64,000 nucleotides of DNA from Strix aluco (GCF_031877795.1 NC_133933.1:28794029-28858028), one strand, 5' to 3'; counted from the stretch's first letter, positions 13,201-26,795 are shown. Numbers and translations are program-made. The notes: generated by a model not told the origin, from the sequence alone.

Positions 13201-14815
13201 AAGCAGGGAGTAACACCTTGCTCTCTTCAGATAAATGGTTCCATCTGAGCTACAGCAGCTTACTGAACCATGAAGGTAGTGAAGCAGGGCACATAATTCA
13301 TGTTTCAGGCCATTAGAATGAACTGAGTCTCCATGACTTTATAGAAACATCATCTCTTTAGCTCCATTTAAGCTATGTGCTCAGCCTGAGTGAATGCAAA
13401 CAAGATCTCCAGCAAACAGCATTTTTTTAAAAGCAATAAATACTCTCACGGTCTTAATTTTAGCGATAGTTTCTTAAATGATGCTTTCAGGTCTTGGGAG
13501 AATGTAAATGGCATGAAATGCAGTAAGGACAACTTCAAAAAGTCCATGCAGCAAGTAATGAGAAACAATGACTGCTCCTCCCAGGGAATGGACTAAATCA
13601 TCAGACCTGCAGAAAAAGTGGACCTTGCACTCCCACCAGTAATTTCCACCTCTCTTCAGAAACAGAAGCATAAATGTATCACAAGTAGCCTAACATAATC
13701 GTAGTTGCTCAGACTCTGATCTGGACACCTAAATAAATGCATAAGCACCTCCTTGTTCTAGCTCATTTTGGTGAATAAGAGGTCTCCCTGATCCATGAGC
13801 TTGTTTAGATGCTGTGCTTCTTTTCTTCACCCTGACACCAATATTATTCCTTACAGTGTTGGTCACTTCTGTATATTTACAGACCATAGCCACAGCACTT
13901 CCTGATGCACTATAAACAATAATTGGGCTTTCATTTTGCCACATTTTTCACAATGGCTTCTGATTCTTGTGCCAAGATTGTCCTTAAGGCTATCCTTGAT
14001 AAGACATTTGGTGAGGAACTGTAGTACTGATATTGTTTTTCTTGTTTAAAATATTCCTATGGCTATGGAGTATCCAGGTGGCACTTGTGAGTGTGCAGAG
14101 CCCTCCTGGTGTTTGTGGGGTCATGTTAGAGGAGGCAGTCAACACTGGCATGGTGCAGGCTAGTGGCAAGAGCAGCAGAGTGAAACTTTTTAAGGGTCTA
14201 ATTCTGTTTTCGTAAGGATTTGCTGATGTAGGCAAAAACACTTATCCCCTGTGTCGGTTTGCCTGTGTGCAAAAGGCTTGTCTTGTGGGGTGTTCTGAAA
14301 ATTAAACCTATTTATACACATTGTGGGATCCTGGAAGGAAGATGCTGGAGAAGTATAAGGAATTAATTGGCTGTGCTCTATAGAAGTAGCATTACCCCAT
14401 AAGAGTAGATCATGCAAAGTTACCTCAGAATTACTGAACAGCAGGAGGTATTTGCCACACAATTTCATTAAGAACTCCGGGTGTGACTCTGGCGTGTGGG
14501 ATGATGTAGTGAAAGCTTGCATGGTCCCCCATGGCATGAGAAATAAATGCCTTAGCCTAAAATTGTGACTTCAGATTAAAGTGCCACATGCAGTTATTTG
14601 GTTTCAAAAGTTACTCAGAATGAAAACACATTTATTAGAGTAAGTGCAATCTATATCTGATAAATGGGAACACATCTGGTCCATATCCCTGATACAAACC
14701 CCTCAGTATTAATTATATTGATGGTTAAAGCTGAGGAGTGAGTTGAACATTATTTATAGTGATCTTTGCTAAGTAAATCATTTTTAAAATGGCTTTCTAA
14801 ATGTAACATTTCCCT
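7220..14815. other. Intergenic block
   Basis: No supported gene. Apart from a MIR-like element at 9245, a pyrimidine-rich patch at 9555-9605 and a small duplicated TTAGTAAGGCTTAT word at about 11300-11335, I see only unique sequence. Confidence 0.7.
9245..9415 (+). mobile_element. MIR-like SINE
   Basis: TTGGCTCTGTCAC, then CCTCACCTCTTAAGG, then AAAATGTGGATAAAATAATA, then CTATAAAGGGTCTTAAC follows the MIR order (CTCTGCCAC, CACCTCT, TAAAATGGGGATAATAATA, CATAAAGGGCT). Diverged, with internal changes. Confidence 0.6.
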
Positions 14816-14819
14816 TTTA

Positions 14820-15110
14820 AGAAGCCCTACAGAATTAAAGAGGCTTTACAATGGAACATGAAACATATTGCAGAGGGAGAGACAGAAGCTTGCTTGATTA
14901 ATGCGCACGATTATCAGCGATGCAAATCACTTTCACTTATTAAGTCTTGTTTAATATCCTAATGAAGGCTTCCTGAGCAGATTTGATAATTCCAGAGAAA
15001 GTGACTGTGAACTAATGCCCTTTCAACATGTTGAGAATGAGCAGTGCTATAAAGAAAACCTCATTTACTATAATTCCCACCAAATGTGGTATCCTTTTCT
15101 AGACTCCTAC
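14820..15110. promoter_or_regulatory. Candidate enhancer with octamer, GATA and homeodomain motifs
   Basis: Within 35 bp the plus strand has TGATTAAT (14895-14902), TTATCA (a GATA site, 14911-14916) and a perfect POU octamer ATGCAAAT (14920-14927). CCTAATGAAG and TTGATAATT words follow. The segment lacks repeats and has the even, motif-dense texture typical of developmental conserved non-coding elements. No alignment was possible. Confidence 0.35.
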
Positions 15111-18100
15111 CTCACAGCAGGAGACAATTAACCTTTTCGGTGCCAGAAGTGATTCCCAACATGTTCCAGCTGTGAAGGCCAGCAGGTCAGGCATGAATGA
15201 AGTTTACCTTCCGCTTTTGGTCTGAAAAACCATAATTATGCAAACATATCAAGAAAGCCCTGAGCAACTCTGGGCTTTCACGTGGGTTCTGTCAGCACGT
15301 GCAAATATGCTTCTTACTTTAGAGAGAAGGGGTCTGCATCAATTCAACAAGGCAGTGTGCCTCTCGCAGGGAATGCTGCGTATCACTCAATTTAAAGCAG
15401 GGCTTTCTGAATGCACTGCAACAACCCAGAAGATTCCCTTGCTGAATAGCTGCGTAATTAAACTCTTGTTGCTTCTAAGCCTGTAACAGTCATTACTTTA
15501 GCTGTGACGGTCTAATGATAGAAGAGAGTCAAGGTGTGTTGTGGGAGGCAATGCCTTTTTCCATAGACCTTACCTCGCTTTTAAATTTGGAAGTGATGGG
15601 AAGTGATGGAAAATGGCACATTTTCCCTTTTCCTCCCTTGACCCTGTCCACGCAACATATGACTTAACATCACCGGACTGTTCCAGAGTTAGGGCAGCCA
15701 CACCTATGCACAGAGAAACGAGCCGTTAATGCCATGGGTTGGAAAGCCCTTAACATGTGGGACGAGCTGGGAGCCTGCGTGTTCAACTCCAAAGCTATAA
15801 GCCTTGCCTTAAACCATGGCCTTTCCCAGACAGAGCTGCAATTCAGTTCTTTGCAGTTTCAGAGATTTACAGATTCCCCCTTTAATTTAAAAGAACAAAA
15901 CCAATGTCAAAGATATAAAGAAATAACTCTGATGAAAAAAAAAATTCAACTTGTGCTTATCTGGAGATTTTCTAGGAAAAACAACACTCATAGATTTGTT
16001 TTTAAAACAACCAGTCCCCTGGGAAGGAAGCACCTGAGGGGGAGAAATTGAAAGGCAGCAAACCCTTAAGAATTTTGTGAACATTTTTATTAGATCTGTA
16101 TTAGGGCAAGGAATATGGATTGGACTGCATTTGTAGACATGTTCAGGAAACACATTTTCTAATCCACATACTCATATAAGACAGGCTTTTAATATAGATT
16201 TATAATAAATACAGTTTGGTGGTACACATCTCCCATGTGACTGAGATCTGTCATATAAAATGAGGCTGTAGGACTGGATTTGTATCTTTATTTCTGTGTA
16301 TAATGAATTGAGAACAGCATTTCAGATAAGTATAGGTGACATGATGGATCTCAAATGGATAATCACATTTCAGCTACTAATATAGTAACAGCAGTAAAAA
16401 TAAGGATACTTTAAGAGGTTTTTTTGTTAAAAGTAAAAGGTAGCCGAGTTGTATCAGTGTCAAATTGAGAGGAGCTTTTACACACCTACTGAAACTATGT
16501 AAAAGCAAAGCACAAGGAAAGCATTTCAGTATATAGCTATAGCGTATGTTTAATTTAATCATAGAAAGTAGTTGTAGCTGAAAAGCCCACGTGGGCTACA
16601 AGACTGAAGAAAATGTACATATGTTGTCGACTTTGGGATATCAGCTGAGGTAGACTGAACCACTACTGTCAAAAACCTGTTATACATATGTTTGTTCCTG
16701 TACGTGCCAGTGACATCGAAGTCCTGTGTTCACATGAGAGAAAACTTTGTGGAATTCCTCAAGGCTTCAGACAGAACAGATGTCACTTAAAAAAATATCT
16801 AATATCAGGTCAAAGGAGAGGGGTTGCTCCAAGTCCCCTTGTCATATAAATGAAAATAGAACATTTAAGTAGAACAAAAAAAGAGAGATATTTTAGTCAG
16901 TTTTGCTTCAAAGAGTGTGAAACAGCGGCTTTTTCCTTTTTTTTCTTTGATAAGTGTTTCAAAATAGGAGTTGTCAACATTTTTTTCATGAGAAATGAAA
17001 AAATATGATATCCAATCCATATCCATGTTCTTAGCCCTTGAAAAATGTTACTATAGAAAAAAAAAAAAAAGTTATTTTCACAGCCTACCTCTTGAAAACT
17101 TTCCAACAGAGTTGTTGCACATGCACTGGCAGAAAGAGAATAGTAGCCATAAAGATACACACAGCATAGAGACTAAAAAGGTGTAACTGGAATAACAGAG
17201 GGGAAACTAGAGGGGAAATGAAGCTGAGGGGTGGAAGACTAAGTACGTTTGGGTTCATATACGTACTAGTGTTATTCGGTTCCTAGACAACAGGCATAGG
17301 GACATGAATTGCTAATTCTCATTAGCAGTTGGCCCTAAGGCTGTCACTGTCCCTCTCTGTTACTGACATTTTCTTGTCTTTGTAACCTCTATGTTACTGT
17401 AGTATAATTGGCTTGAGGAAACCCTTAAAGATCCCTGAAGTAAGTAGTACTGTATATTTGTGTGCCTCTAGGTGGGGTGTCCAAGGCAGGCTGCAGGCTT
17501 TATAAAAGATACAGGTGTATCAAAAACATCTTTTCCCCTGCCTTAGGACAGCCTGTCTGCTGGATCCAGCCTCTTTGGAGCTCCTGGGAGCTGAACTCCC
17601 TAAAGCTAGTAGCAAGTTTAGTTGAAGTTCTCCATCATACCTGCTCTCACAACTGGTGTGGCCACATCTGAGTGGGTTGTAGTGTGCACTGACAGCTCTA
17701 CTGTTTTGGTTAAGCTGTGGATTGACTGTGCAGTAACATCTGGAGGATATGGTCAGGTCTACTTTGGGGGAATGTTGGCGTGCTTCAGCTAACTCAATGT
17801 TCAACACAGTTTTGTTCTAAGTCTGGACAGTCACATAAGAAATGTGCTAACTTTCAGTGGTTGTTTTATAAATTAACCACACATCTTGAAAGAAATAGAG
17901 GCATGAGGCAAATCTTACTACCCGATGAATTGTTTCTCCAGTATCAAAATTTATTAATGTTCATATGCCAACACCTCACTTTTTGGAGGTAGTCCTGTCT
18001 AGATAGTCTTTCTCCCTCTTTTCCATGTTCTTTGACTTCTTACTAGAGGCACAAAAGGGCATTTCCCTCTAAGCTGATCTCACTCACATGGCCTGTATAA

Positions 18101-20359
18101 TAAAAAGGGCTGCCTGGGAGAGTGCTCCTAAAAGACGGCTATCTGTTTCCTTGCCCCAGGCATTTAGCATGTCTAAATATCACAGAAAACCTACACCTTT
18201 AGCGTGTAAAATCATTTAGTAGCCACTATGAGCCGTCATAAGTAAGCAAGTGAAACACAACACTGAAAAAATCCTAATTTTATGTTCCACAAAGCTACGA
18301 AATAATAAACTCCCCTCCCCCTGATTCCAATAAAGCACTTAATCATTAAAGAATAATTTCCTTTGGAGGTAGTAAATTGTTTGCAAGGGTAGCAATAAAT
18401 ATGAACCTCCTGTAGATCACTGTTTCTAGATTGCTGAGTGACTTAAAAGTATTGTTGGAGACCAGTGTACTGTCAAAGTAGGCAAGTGGTCCTGCTGCAG
18501 AAATTACTGTCATAACTGACATCCGTCCCAATTATACAAGAAGAGAGGCCTTGAGCTAAGGGGCATGGAGTCCAGATTACCCTTTTAGCTACAGAGGTGT
18601 TTGCTGTCTGTCCAGATTAAGGCAGTGTTGGGATGTTGTAGAGAAATCACCATTGGTCCTGTACATAGTGGGTGAATAAAGAAAGGAGTCTCCATGGATA
18701 CTAATCCACCATCTTTTATAATACTAACCACACTGTTCCTTTCTTTCTTTTTTACCTTTATGAGTATACTGTATTTCTGCATATTTTCAGTTCAGCAACA
18801 CTTTGTGTTTTAAAGCTCATTGCGCCCAAGCAGATGAACACACTATGTTGTAGAGATTGGCTCTTCTTTTTGATCTTGTCCTCTTTTAGTATGAAATCAT
18901 ATAATCATCTTCCTCTTGGACAGCACCAGCTTTTACTAACTATGAATATTTAGGAAGACTTTGCATGAGTCACTACTATTTGCAAATTAAAATCTCATCT
19001 AATTCACTGAAAAACAGAGTGAAACATCAGTTGCTTCAAAGCAAATGTACCCTTGACCTTAGCGTGCCCAAGATTGTCTATAGGCTGTTTATAAATACAT
19101 GTGTTTGTTATTAATAATCCCAGCCTATTTGCTGCAGAGGCTGAAATAAATGAGTGGCGAGGCACTAGATGATAATGATACGTATACATACAGATAAACT
19201 AATTGCCAGAGATTAAAAGAGAGTAAATTTCCTAGATGAACTGTAAATTTCACCACCCACCTGTGGGGTGTGTAAATATAAAAGTGACCCAGTTGGGTGG
19301 GAAGTGGGTTTTATTTTACTACTGACGTGATGCAGTGATGAACTCTGACATGTTGCTGACTGTGGTTACTTGATAAGTGTAAGATGTGAAAAGCCAGCAA
19401 TAACACTAGATGGTATCAGATCTCTAAAATAATATGTGTTTGAAGGTGTTAGGTATAAATATGGCAGTACAAAAATAAAAACAGACAAAAGTATAGTTCA
19501 TTCATGGAGGGAAAGAAACATCAGAGGAAACATCTTTCTTTTTCTGTAGACTTTTAACAAGGAAATTGAGCACTCAAAACCAACAACTTTTAAATTATGT
19601 TTAATACTCTGGTAAAGCCAAGTGATATGCTGCCAGAATTTTAACAGGAAAAGCTCTGGAGAAGTGCTTATCCTTAGCTGCTGACCCTTATGATGCTGCC
19701 TAAGACCATTCTCTCCTCATATTTGCCTACAGACCAGAAATTATTGTCCTTCTTCCTTACTCCCACTGCCTTCACTGCTACTGCCTGTGCGCAACCTGGC
19801 CAGGGCTGTACCGAAACAGAGGGTGATGTTAGCCAGGGCTCTCTCACATCTCTTGGTTCCAAAGGCATGTGAAAAGGGCTGTAAAAAATAATTAACAACA
19901 AAAAAAAATCCTTATGTTTTACCTTGAATCATCAGACAACATGCAACCATCTTTTACTTGTCCAAATCAGTAAAGCTTTATTTGGGCCAAATCACTCTCG
20001 ATTACTTGTTCAACCAGTTATCATGTGATTCTAGCCAAGATTGCCTTCCCCTGTCATCCAGGTGGATGGATCCTCTCGTGAGAAGATTTTCTAGTTCTTT
20101 CTGGCTTTGGGTGGACCAGCATGATATACTGTTACTTTTCTGCATTGTGTTCTGGAGCTTCCAACTTCTTTCACTGGAGTAAGTCATCATGTTCAGGATT
20201 TATTTGCTCCAAAAAATCTGGATTCTTGGATTCTAAAAAATGTGTGCAATGACTTAGAGCTTCAGACCCAGAGCAGAAGGAGTACATCTGTTCCTCCATC
20301 AAGAGACCACATTATGCGGAGAAGTGAAACTGGGTCAAATTTCTGGGCACTGTAAGTTA

Positions 20360-20425
20360 GAGCAGCTACTTTGAAGTAAATGGACTTAGACCAATTAACA
20401 CCAGCTAAGTATCTGCTTTGCTGAA
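20360..20425 (+). repeat. Fragment of an ancient sauropsid repeat
   Basis: CTTTGAAGTAAATGGACTTA followed by GACCAATTAACACCAGCTAA and GTATCTG resembles a motif common in turtle, crocodile and bird DNA (TGAAGTCAATGGAGTTA, GATTTACACCAGCTGAGGAT). I cannot name the family. It is only about 60 bp and decayed. Confidence 0.4.
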
Positions 20426-22699
20426 TTCCTGGTGAGTGTGAGAGGGCTGCCTAATGAGACTCAGTGGAGAAGGAAGGGATCTAAATAAGTGATGGCCAAC
20501 CCATCTACTCTGCTTAAAATTGTTCTAGCTGATAATACAGTTGTTAAGATCAAAGACAAGAAGCAGGATATATCACAAATGCTTCAGGCTTGGGGAATCC
20601 TAGGGAAGAACTGTAGGTTTCCCATCTCCACTGTCCCCTGCAGCTGCCTTTGCCCCGGTTATAGTGCTGGAAGTCCCTCTTACTTCTTACAAGCAATGCC
20701 TGTGCTTTCTCCTGCCCTCTCTTGCATTGCTTCAGCTAGAAATGGGCATGAGCATTTCCATTTCTCCTCATCTCCACTGATTTTGCTCTCCCTACTGGCA
20801 AAGCCACAGGGGTACAAGGAAGCATGGATGATGTGTGGATTCTGCGGGGGGTCAGGCCAAGATGTTTGGTGGTAAACATGGATTACGGAGATCTCAGATT
20901 ACTATGTTGGACATCTTAAAAATATACTGATTATCAGAAAGTGGTTAGTATTTTCTGGAAGAAGAGTTCCTTTAAAGTGTTTCTGGTTGAGCACCCAAGA
21001 GCAGAAGGAATTTTGTAAACGGTTGGCCTCCTTGTCTTGTGCTGGTGTGAACAACTGCTCCTGGAGCTCAGCTGGGGCAGGCGGTGCTGGGAAGCAGCCT
21101 TGGGAAGCCCTCCGCACAGGAAGCTCAACATAAAAGCAAAGGCTGAGCAGGTGAGTAATAAAAAACAAGGCAAGCCCATGTGCCTTGCAAATAGCAGTAC
21201 CAAAAGGTTATGGCCATCACCAGAGCTTTCACGTTAAAGTTACCTTCCCTGAATCAGAGACCTGGTTCAGGATGTCTCTGAACCGTTACCTGGAGTATGG
21301 ACACGGAAGGGAATAGAAACAGGAAAGTTCCCATATCAAATGCCATCTTGTTGCTTTGACCAGTCACCTTTTAAATATTTATGTTTTATTTTTATCTGCG
21401 TATTAGTGAGACATTATTTGTGCACAGGCTGTTAAAAACAGTTCTAAGGGAAACACACTTCCAGCTGGTTTCCTCCTGTTTTCCATCTGCTGTGTGTATG
21501 TGTCTTTGGAGGCATTTAACTGTTTCTTGTCATGGTAATTGGTATTTTTTCAGTAGTGAAGGTGGGAGGGGTGGAGGAGAGAAACCCTAAGGCATCTGTG
21601 TTTGTGCTCACTTGATCTAAAAGAGATTATCCTGGTTATTTCCTAATAAACATTGTGTGCTTTAAAAAAATGGGGTGGGACAGGGGAAGGGTATCAAACA
21701 TCAAGAAACATTAAGTTTTTAAGAGTTAACTTCTCTAAATTGTATCTTTGTATTCTTCTATTTATGCATCGCTACTCTTTCCCCATTTAATCTTAAATAT
21801 GTAAATCCTCAATTTATCTGGAATTACTTAGTGAAAGGCTGATGTGTGAGTGTGGCAGATTATAATATTCCATCGCCACCCCTGATCCTCTTTACCTCTT
21901 ATTCTTTTCATAGCAGATCAAAAAAAGCTGTATGCGTGCCACAAGAATATATTATTTTAAGAGACTTGGACTTAGAAATTGATTTCCTTGATGAGAAAAG
22001 GAAAAGTCTCCTTCTGACCTGAAGGGTCACTTCATAATCCTGTCACTCTACATCAAAAAAGCTTTTTTTTTCTTTTAGTAGAAGATGAGAATATTTCTGA
22101 AAAGGAATTAATTTTTCAGATACAGTGAAAACGATGACTTAAAGAGACTTAGCAGATGATAGAGGGCTGTCCTATTCAGAATACATCTCCTGTGATTAGA
22201 ACAAGCTCTGAATATATTTTAGGGTCAGGCAGTTTTAGATGGAGATTGGGATTTGTACTTTGGGATGAAACTGATCTTATATTTTTATCAAAGTACTTAA
22301 GGTTTAAGCTGTAGTCTTCCCTTTTTTTGCAAAGGGATTTCACCATTTTTTATAATGGGGATTGGTGCAAGCAGCCAATAATTTCTATGTATGGATTTTA
22401 GTTAATAGGATGTTTGAAATGAAATTACTTTCATCACCAATAATTAGGTTCAGCTACTAATACTTTTTTCATAGTACTTTTCTTACAGAAACCACCTGAT
22501 ACCAATGTAAACTTTCATAATCTATTTTGTTTATGTAATTACTGAATATGTCTTAAGGAAATTCCTTTAAACCATATGCTTAAAAAGCAGCAGTCCCAAA
22601 TATTGTTATGCATTAATAGCATGCTGCTGACATATGTGTGCATGATACACACAGGTGCATATACACACATGTCTGATCATGTGTGGAGACATATGAAAT

Positions 22700-22900
22700 G
22701 CTGGGTTTATATATATATTTTAAAAAAACATTATGAGATATAGAGTATATGACATCATTTAAGATATATAATACAATGCATAAAACATAATATACAATAA
22801 TATATAATTTAATATTTCATAAAGATTTTTGTATATATTATTAGTATATACATAAATTATACATTGTATATTTTATATATGTAACTAATAATTATATCAT
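22700..22900. repeat. AT-rich low-complexity region
   Basis: About 200 bp of almost pure A and T with many TATATA and ATTATA words. A shorter similar patch lies at 23030-23085. Confidence 0.9.
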
Positions 22901-23329
22901 GGGAGTAGTCAAAAGCCATGAACAAGAGGCTCAAAACGTTTTAAATAGCTTAAAAGCTTTTGTGCAGGTGCACTATAAAAATGGAAGACCGCTGCTCTGA
23001 AGACATTAGAATTATAATTTGTTTATATAGAGATAATTATTCTATGATACCATATATCATATGTATATCATATATAAAGAGAAATGCAAATTCCCTTTTT
23101 GCAGATAAATTGGCTATTGTCTGGACTATCTGTTAGTTGTTCTAATTGCTGGTCTGAAGGCAGCAGCAAAATATTGCCCACTGGTAAAACTGTTCTTGTG
23201 ATGATGGCATGAGGTCCTGAAGCAAAAGCCATTATTGAATAAGTAAAGAGATTTTTTAATTTGAGAACTATTCTACCAGGAGAATTTTTCTTCTTTTGCT
23301 AGGCTTTTAAAAACCAATAATTTATGAAT

Positions 23330-23500
23330 ATTTAGTGAAGGTTGCTAGCTTATATTACTGGCTGCATTTGGAGATCAGCAGAGAGCTGTATCGCGTTTAG
23401 GAGCTGCAAAGCCCAAGTAAATCTGTGGCGTGAGCTCTCACTGGTGATTCTTGTACGAGTCTGGCCCCTACATGCTGATGATAGCTTCAAATTGTAACCA
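23330..23500. promoter_or_regulatory. Candidate conserved non-coding element
   Basis: Balanced-composition, repeat-free segment with TAATTT, GATGATAGC and GCTGCATTTG motifs between an AT-rich repeat zone and the CpG island. The call rests on texture only; no conservation evidence is available. Confidence 0.2.
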
Positions 23501-24129
23501 GAGGATCCCAACTGCTAACTTGGGTTGAATTGAAAAGCAGGGTTTTAGTCTAATAATCTAGTTTAGATCTGATACTCCCACAGGAATCTGGCGAGAAGAG
23601 CTGATACTTTTAATCGTGTTCACTGTGTTCAAGGTAGCAGAGGTCTGTGAGGATTTTGGAAGTGTGGCAAAAGCCCTAATTTGAACGTAAGGACTGCCTC
23701 TATATCTAAACCAGATAATATACCCTTTACTAACAGAGAGTATTTGCATGAGTTTAATTTTCTGAACCCTAAAAATATAACTGTAAGTCTTCGAGTAATA
23801 AGTAGAGCTAAAATGCAGGGAAGTTGTGAGCTCCTCCAGGGCAAAACAGGAAACAGGAAAAATGATACTTTCACCCAGGGAAACACAAAAGCTGGACGTG
23901 CCCAGGTACCTGCTTGGGGAAAGAAGCGTTCAAACCAGGCAGTTTCCCACTCTCAGCCATGTCCTACGGAGCTGTTCAAACGGCAGAGCTGTGTCTGCTT
24001 AGTGGATGAGAGAAAAGAAAAATCCCAGGGTGAAAACTGTTTGCTCTTCTACCCTGGGATAAATTGAGGGATGCTTACTTCTATGCAATCGCTTGCAGTT
24101 CTTTTTAATTTCACAAGTGCTAGTTGCAG

Positions 24130-24810
24130 TCTGATTTGAAGTACTCGCGTAGGCTGGGATACGGCCCCTTTCCCCCTCGCCGGAGCCCCCCCATCTCGGG
24201 GTTCCTTTATTCGGGATGTCAGAGCGCACCCATCACCATGGCACTCACGTGCCCTCCGCCAGCGCGCCGAACAACGCGACTAGCATCTGTCGGGGCCGCG
24301 CGTCCTTTCTTCCACAGCCGCCCCTGAACTCGATCCACCCTGCCCTCTGCCTGACCTCTTCCGAAAGCCTCTCGCTCCCCGCTGCCCGGGTGCCCTGGCT
24401 CAGCTCTGCTTTTCAAACTATTGCCCTTGGAAGTGCCTCCCCACCCTCCGCATCGGCTGCGAGACAGAGCCGGCAAGGAGCAATCTTGCCACGTGAACTT
24501 CCCTTTGTTTTTCTTTGCGCCTAAGACGGACCGTCTCCCTAGTAACTTTTGTGGCACTATATGCGAAGGAGCTCATTATGTAAAACATACATTTTCCTCC
24601 CTGCTAAAACTCCGGGGAGTGCTGCTCAGAGCATTTCAGCGGCTGCACGTTATACCGGGATATTAACTCCACCACAGCCCTCTATTTATCAGCTCATACA
24701 TCACCCCACCGTAGAGCGGCTCTAAAGACTGCTGAAATACAAACTTACTGCATTTGATCCCAGCGGAAGCTGGATGCGGCTGCTCTCCGAGCCAGCTCTC
24801 AGAGCCGAGC
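24130..24810. promoter_or_regulatory. CpG-rich island with two CACGTG E-boxes
   Basis: CpG-dense segment, strongest at 24140-24540, in a CpG-poor neighbourhood. It carries CACGTG at 24246-24251 and 24490-24495 and an RFX X-box-like pair (GTCTCC, 2-bp spacer, AGTAAC at 24533-24546, one mismatch to GTNRCC). Donor-like GTAAGC lies on the minus strand near 24079 and GTAAGT near 24748, so a minus-strand non-coding transcript could start here. The 112-codon minus and 102-codon plus open frames overlap and resemble nothing known. It could be a lncRNA promoter or an enhancer-type orphan island. Confidence 0.7.
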
Positions 24811-25516
24811 CTTCAGAGCTTTTGTACCTATATTTGATCAAAGGCGTTAAACCCCCAAGTACAATGCATAAATATTGAAATGTATTGTGAAAATAAAACC
24901 ACCCCACCTCTCAGGACGAGAAGCTTAATGGCTGGAAGTGGTGCGGTGGTGCAGGATTTTCCTATTGTCTCAGCAGAGGGGAAAAAGTTGACTTCGAGAA
25001 TGATTTGCACATACCAGTTCCCTGAAAAGAAAAATGTGGGGCCAGTTCCATAGTTTCCAAATGAAATCTAACCTTCAGCCAAAAATTGAGCTGTCCAGGT
25101 TGACAACATTCAGGAAACTGTGCTTTTCTGGAGGGATGACTGCAGTGGCAAAGATAAACCGGCAGGAAGGTTTCTTTGGAATGATATGAATTTAATGAAT
25201 CATATCCACATAAAAAAATTCCCAGCTGGTCTTAAATTTCAGGGAGATTTAAGTGATAAAAGATATTTTCCCTGTCCCTTTAGATGTGTATTAGAGATGA
25301 GAGGCCTTAGATAAGCCCTCCTGGGAATCAAGCTTTCCTTTTTCTTTAATTTGTTTTAAAGAAAGAAAAGAGCCAGGCATGCTTCCGAGTCTCAGACGGG
25401 TATAATTAGTTATTTGCTATTACTGGACTTTTAAAGTTGTCTACTCCCACTCTTTTTATATTAAATAATTTTCTTTTTTTTAAACCCAGGCTAACGACAA
25501 ACTACGCAGCACACCT

Positions 25517-25541
25517 CCCCCCCCCCCAAAAAAAAAAAAAA
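25517..25541. repeat. C11-A14 homopolymer junction
   Basis: Eleven C directly followed by fourteen A on plus. Confidence 0.95.
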
Positions 25542-26689
25542 GAACTGTACTCATTTGCCTTCTTCCTTCCACCATCCTTGTGCAGGGTGCATCCTTTCCC
25601 CTATTAACATATTGATTTATTTAAATTAAAAATAATGATCTCCTTTCCCCTCTCCTCCTCCTCCCAGCAGCAGAGTCTGTCTCTGATCCTTATTAACAAA
25701 TTGATTGCAGTATTGGTGTCAGTATGGCTCATTTAGTAGCTCTTTTGCCTAAGGTCCAGAAGGTTGGAGGAGGGAACAGCTTCCACACGTAGATGCTGGC
25801 CTGGCTCCAAGGCTGACACTGCTCGGGCAGAAGGGACAGCTGCTAGAGACGGCACCGAGACACTTAGCGGGGCCCACTTTTGGGTGGTGAGGATCTGGCT
25901 GGAAGTTGGAAACTCCACAGCGACTCTTTAAAGTGGGTGTGAGAAGAGCATGGCCACCTTGCCCCGCGTCTCTCCTCCTGACCTCCTGCGCAGGCAAGGA
26001 GCCTTGCTGGTCCCAGCCCCTCCAGTCCCCTGGCCCTTGCTGAATACAAGATGGCAGCTGTGTGATGCTTGCCTTGCCAGTACCAAGCACAAAGAACTTG
26101 AGGATGTTGCAAGCCCTAAAAATCCCATGCAAACCACAGCTGCCTTATGTCTGTTGAAAACAAAGCATCAGAATGTGTTGTGGTCTTCTTTGGCCCCATC
26201 CTCATTCCCCAGTTTTAGGGACTGCATCATTCCAAATTCAGGCAAATGTGTGAAGGGCTCCCGGTCAGTTCCTCCTCATCAGCACGGTGCGGGCATTCGC
26301 ATTAACAAACAGAAGCTGTGGGGCTGGAAAGGTCAGCAGCTGTGGATAAAGAGCTACAGCAGGATCTGCTTGCCTACCAGCCTTTTTGTCTCGGGCATAT
26401 AGCTGCTCACACCATGCTTGCAGCAGATAGTGCTGAAGGGTGAGATGTGCCTGCCCGCACAGCCCTGCCAGGTAGCGTCCAGGAACAACACACTTGCTAA
26501 TGGGAACTCTGTCTTAATGACTGTGGGAATTTTGTTTGTCATCTTCAACTTCCGTCAACTGCTGGTCTGCTGATTGGCTTTCCTAATTCTCCTTAATGCT
26601 TGCAGGCTAATCACAACACACCTTCCCACACGTTGCAGGGTCACAGACCCAGTGCCCGCCTTGCCGTTTCTAAGGGAAAGGAGGTACAG

Positions 26690-26795
26690 AAATGAGGCTG
26701 TGCTGCCCCGTTCTGCAGCTGAGAGGTGAAGGCACAGAAGGGTGGAGGGACTTACTCAAAGTTACAAAACAAGACACTGGTTTCTCCCGTTAAGT
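26690..26795 (-). mobile_element. MIR-like SINE fragment, antisense
   Basis: CAGCTGAGAGGTGAAGGCAC, then GGGACTTACTCAAAGTTAC, matches the antisense MIR order (CAGATGAGGAAACTGAGGCACAGAG, GTGACTTGCCCAAGGTCAC). Confidence 0.65.

Larger units (their letters stand above)
15115..24125. other. Intergenic block, mostly unique sequence
   Basis: No supported gene. The block is mostly unique AT-rich DNA with an A run near 17048-17071, a repeat fragment at 20360 and the AT-rich zone at 22700. A perfect splice-donor consensus (CAG/GTGAGT) at 21148-21156 has no convincing exon around it. Confidence 0.7.

Noticed and set aside
21148..21156. Perfect splice-donor consensus CAG/GTGAGT on plus
   Set aside because: A single match of this strength is expected by chance in 64 kb, and no supporting exon or promoter is visible.
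25950..26402. 150-codon plus-strand open frame
   Set aside because: Overlaps several minus-strand frames, has no homology I recognise and no splice or promoter context.
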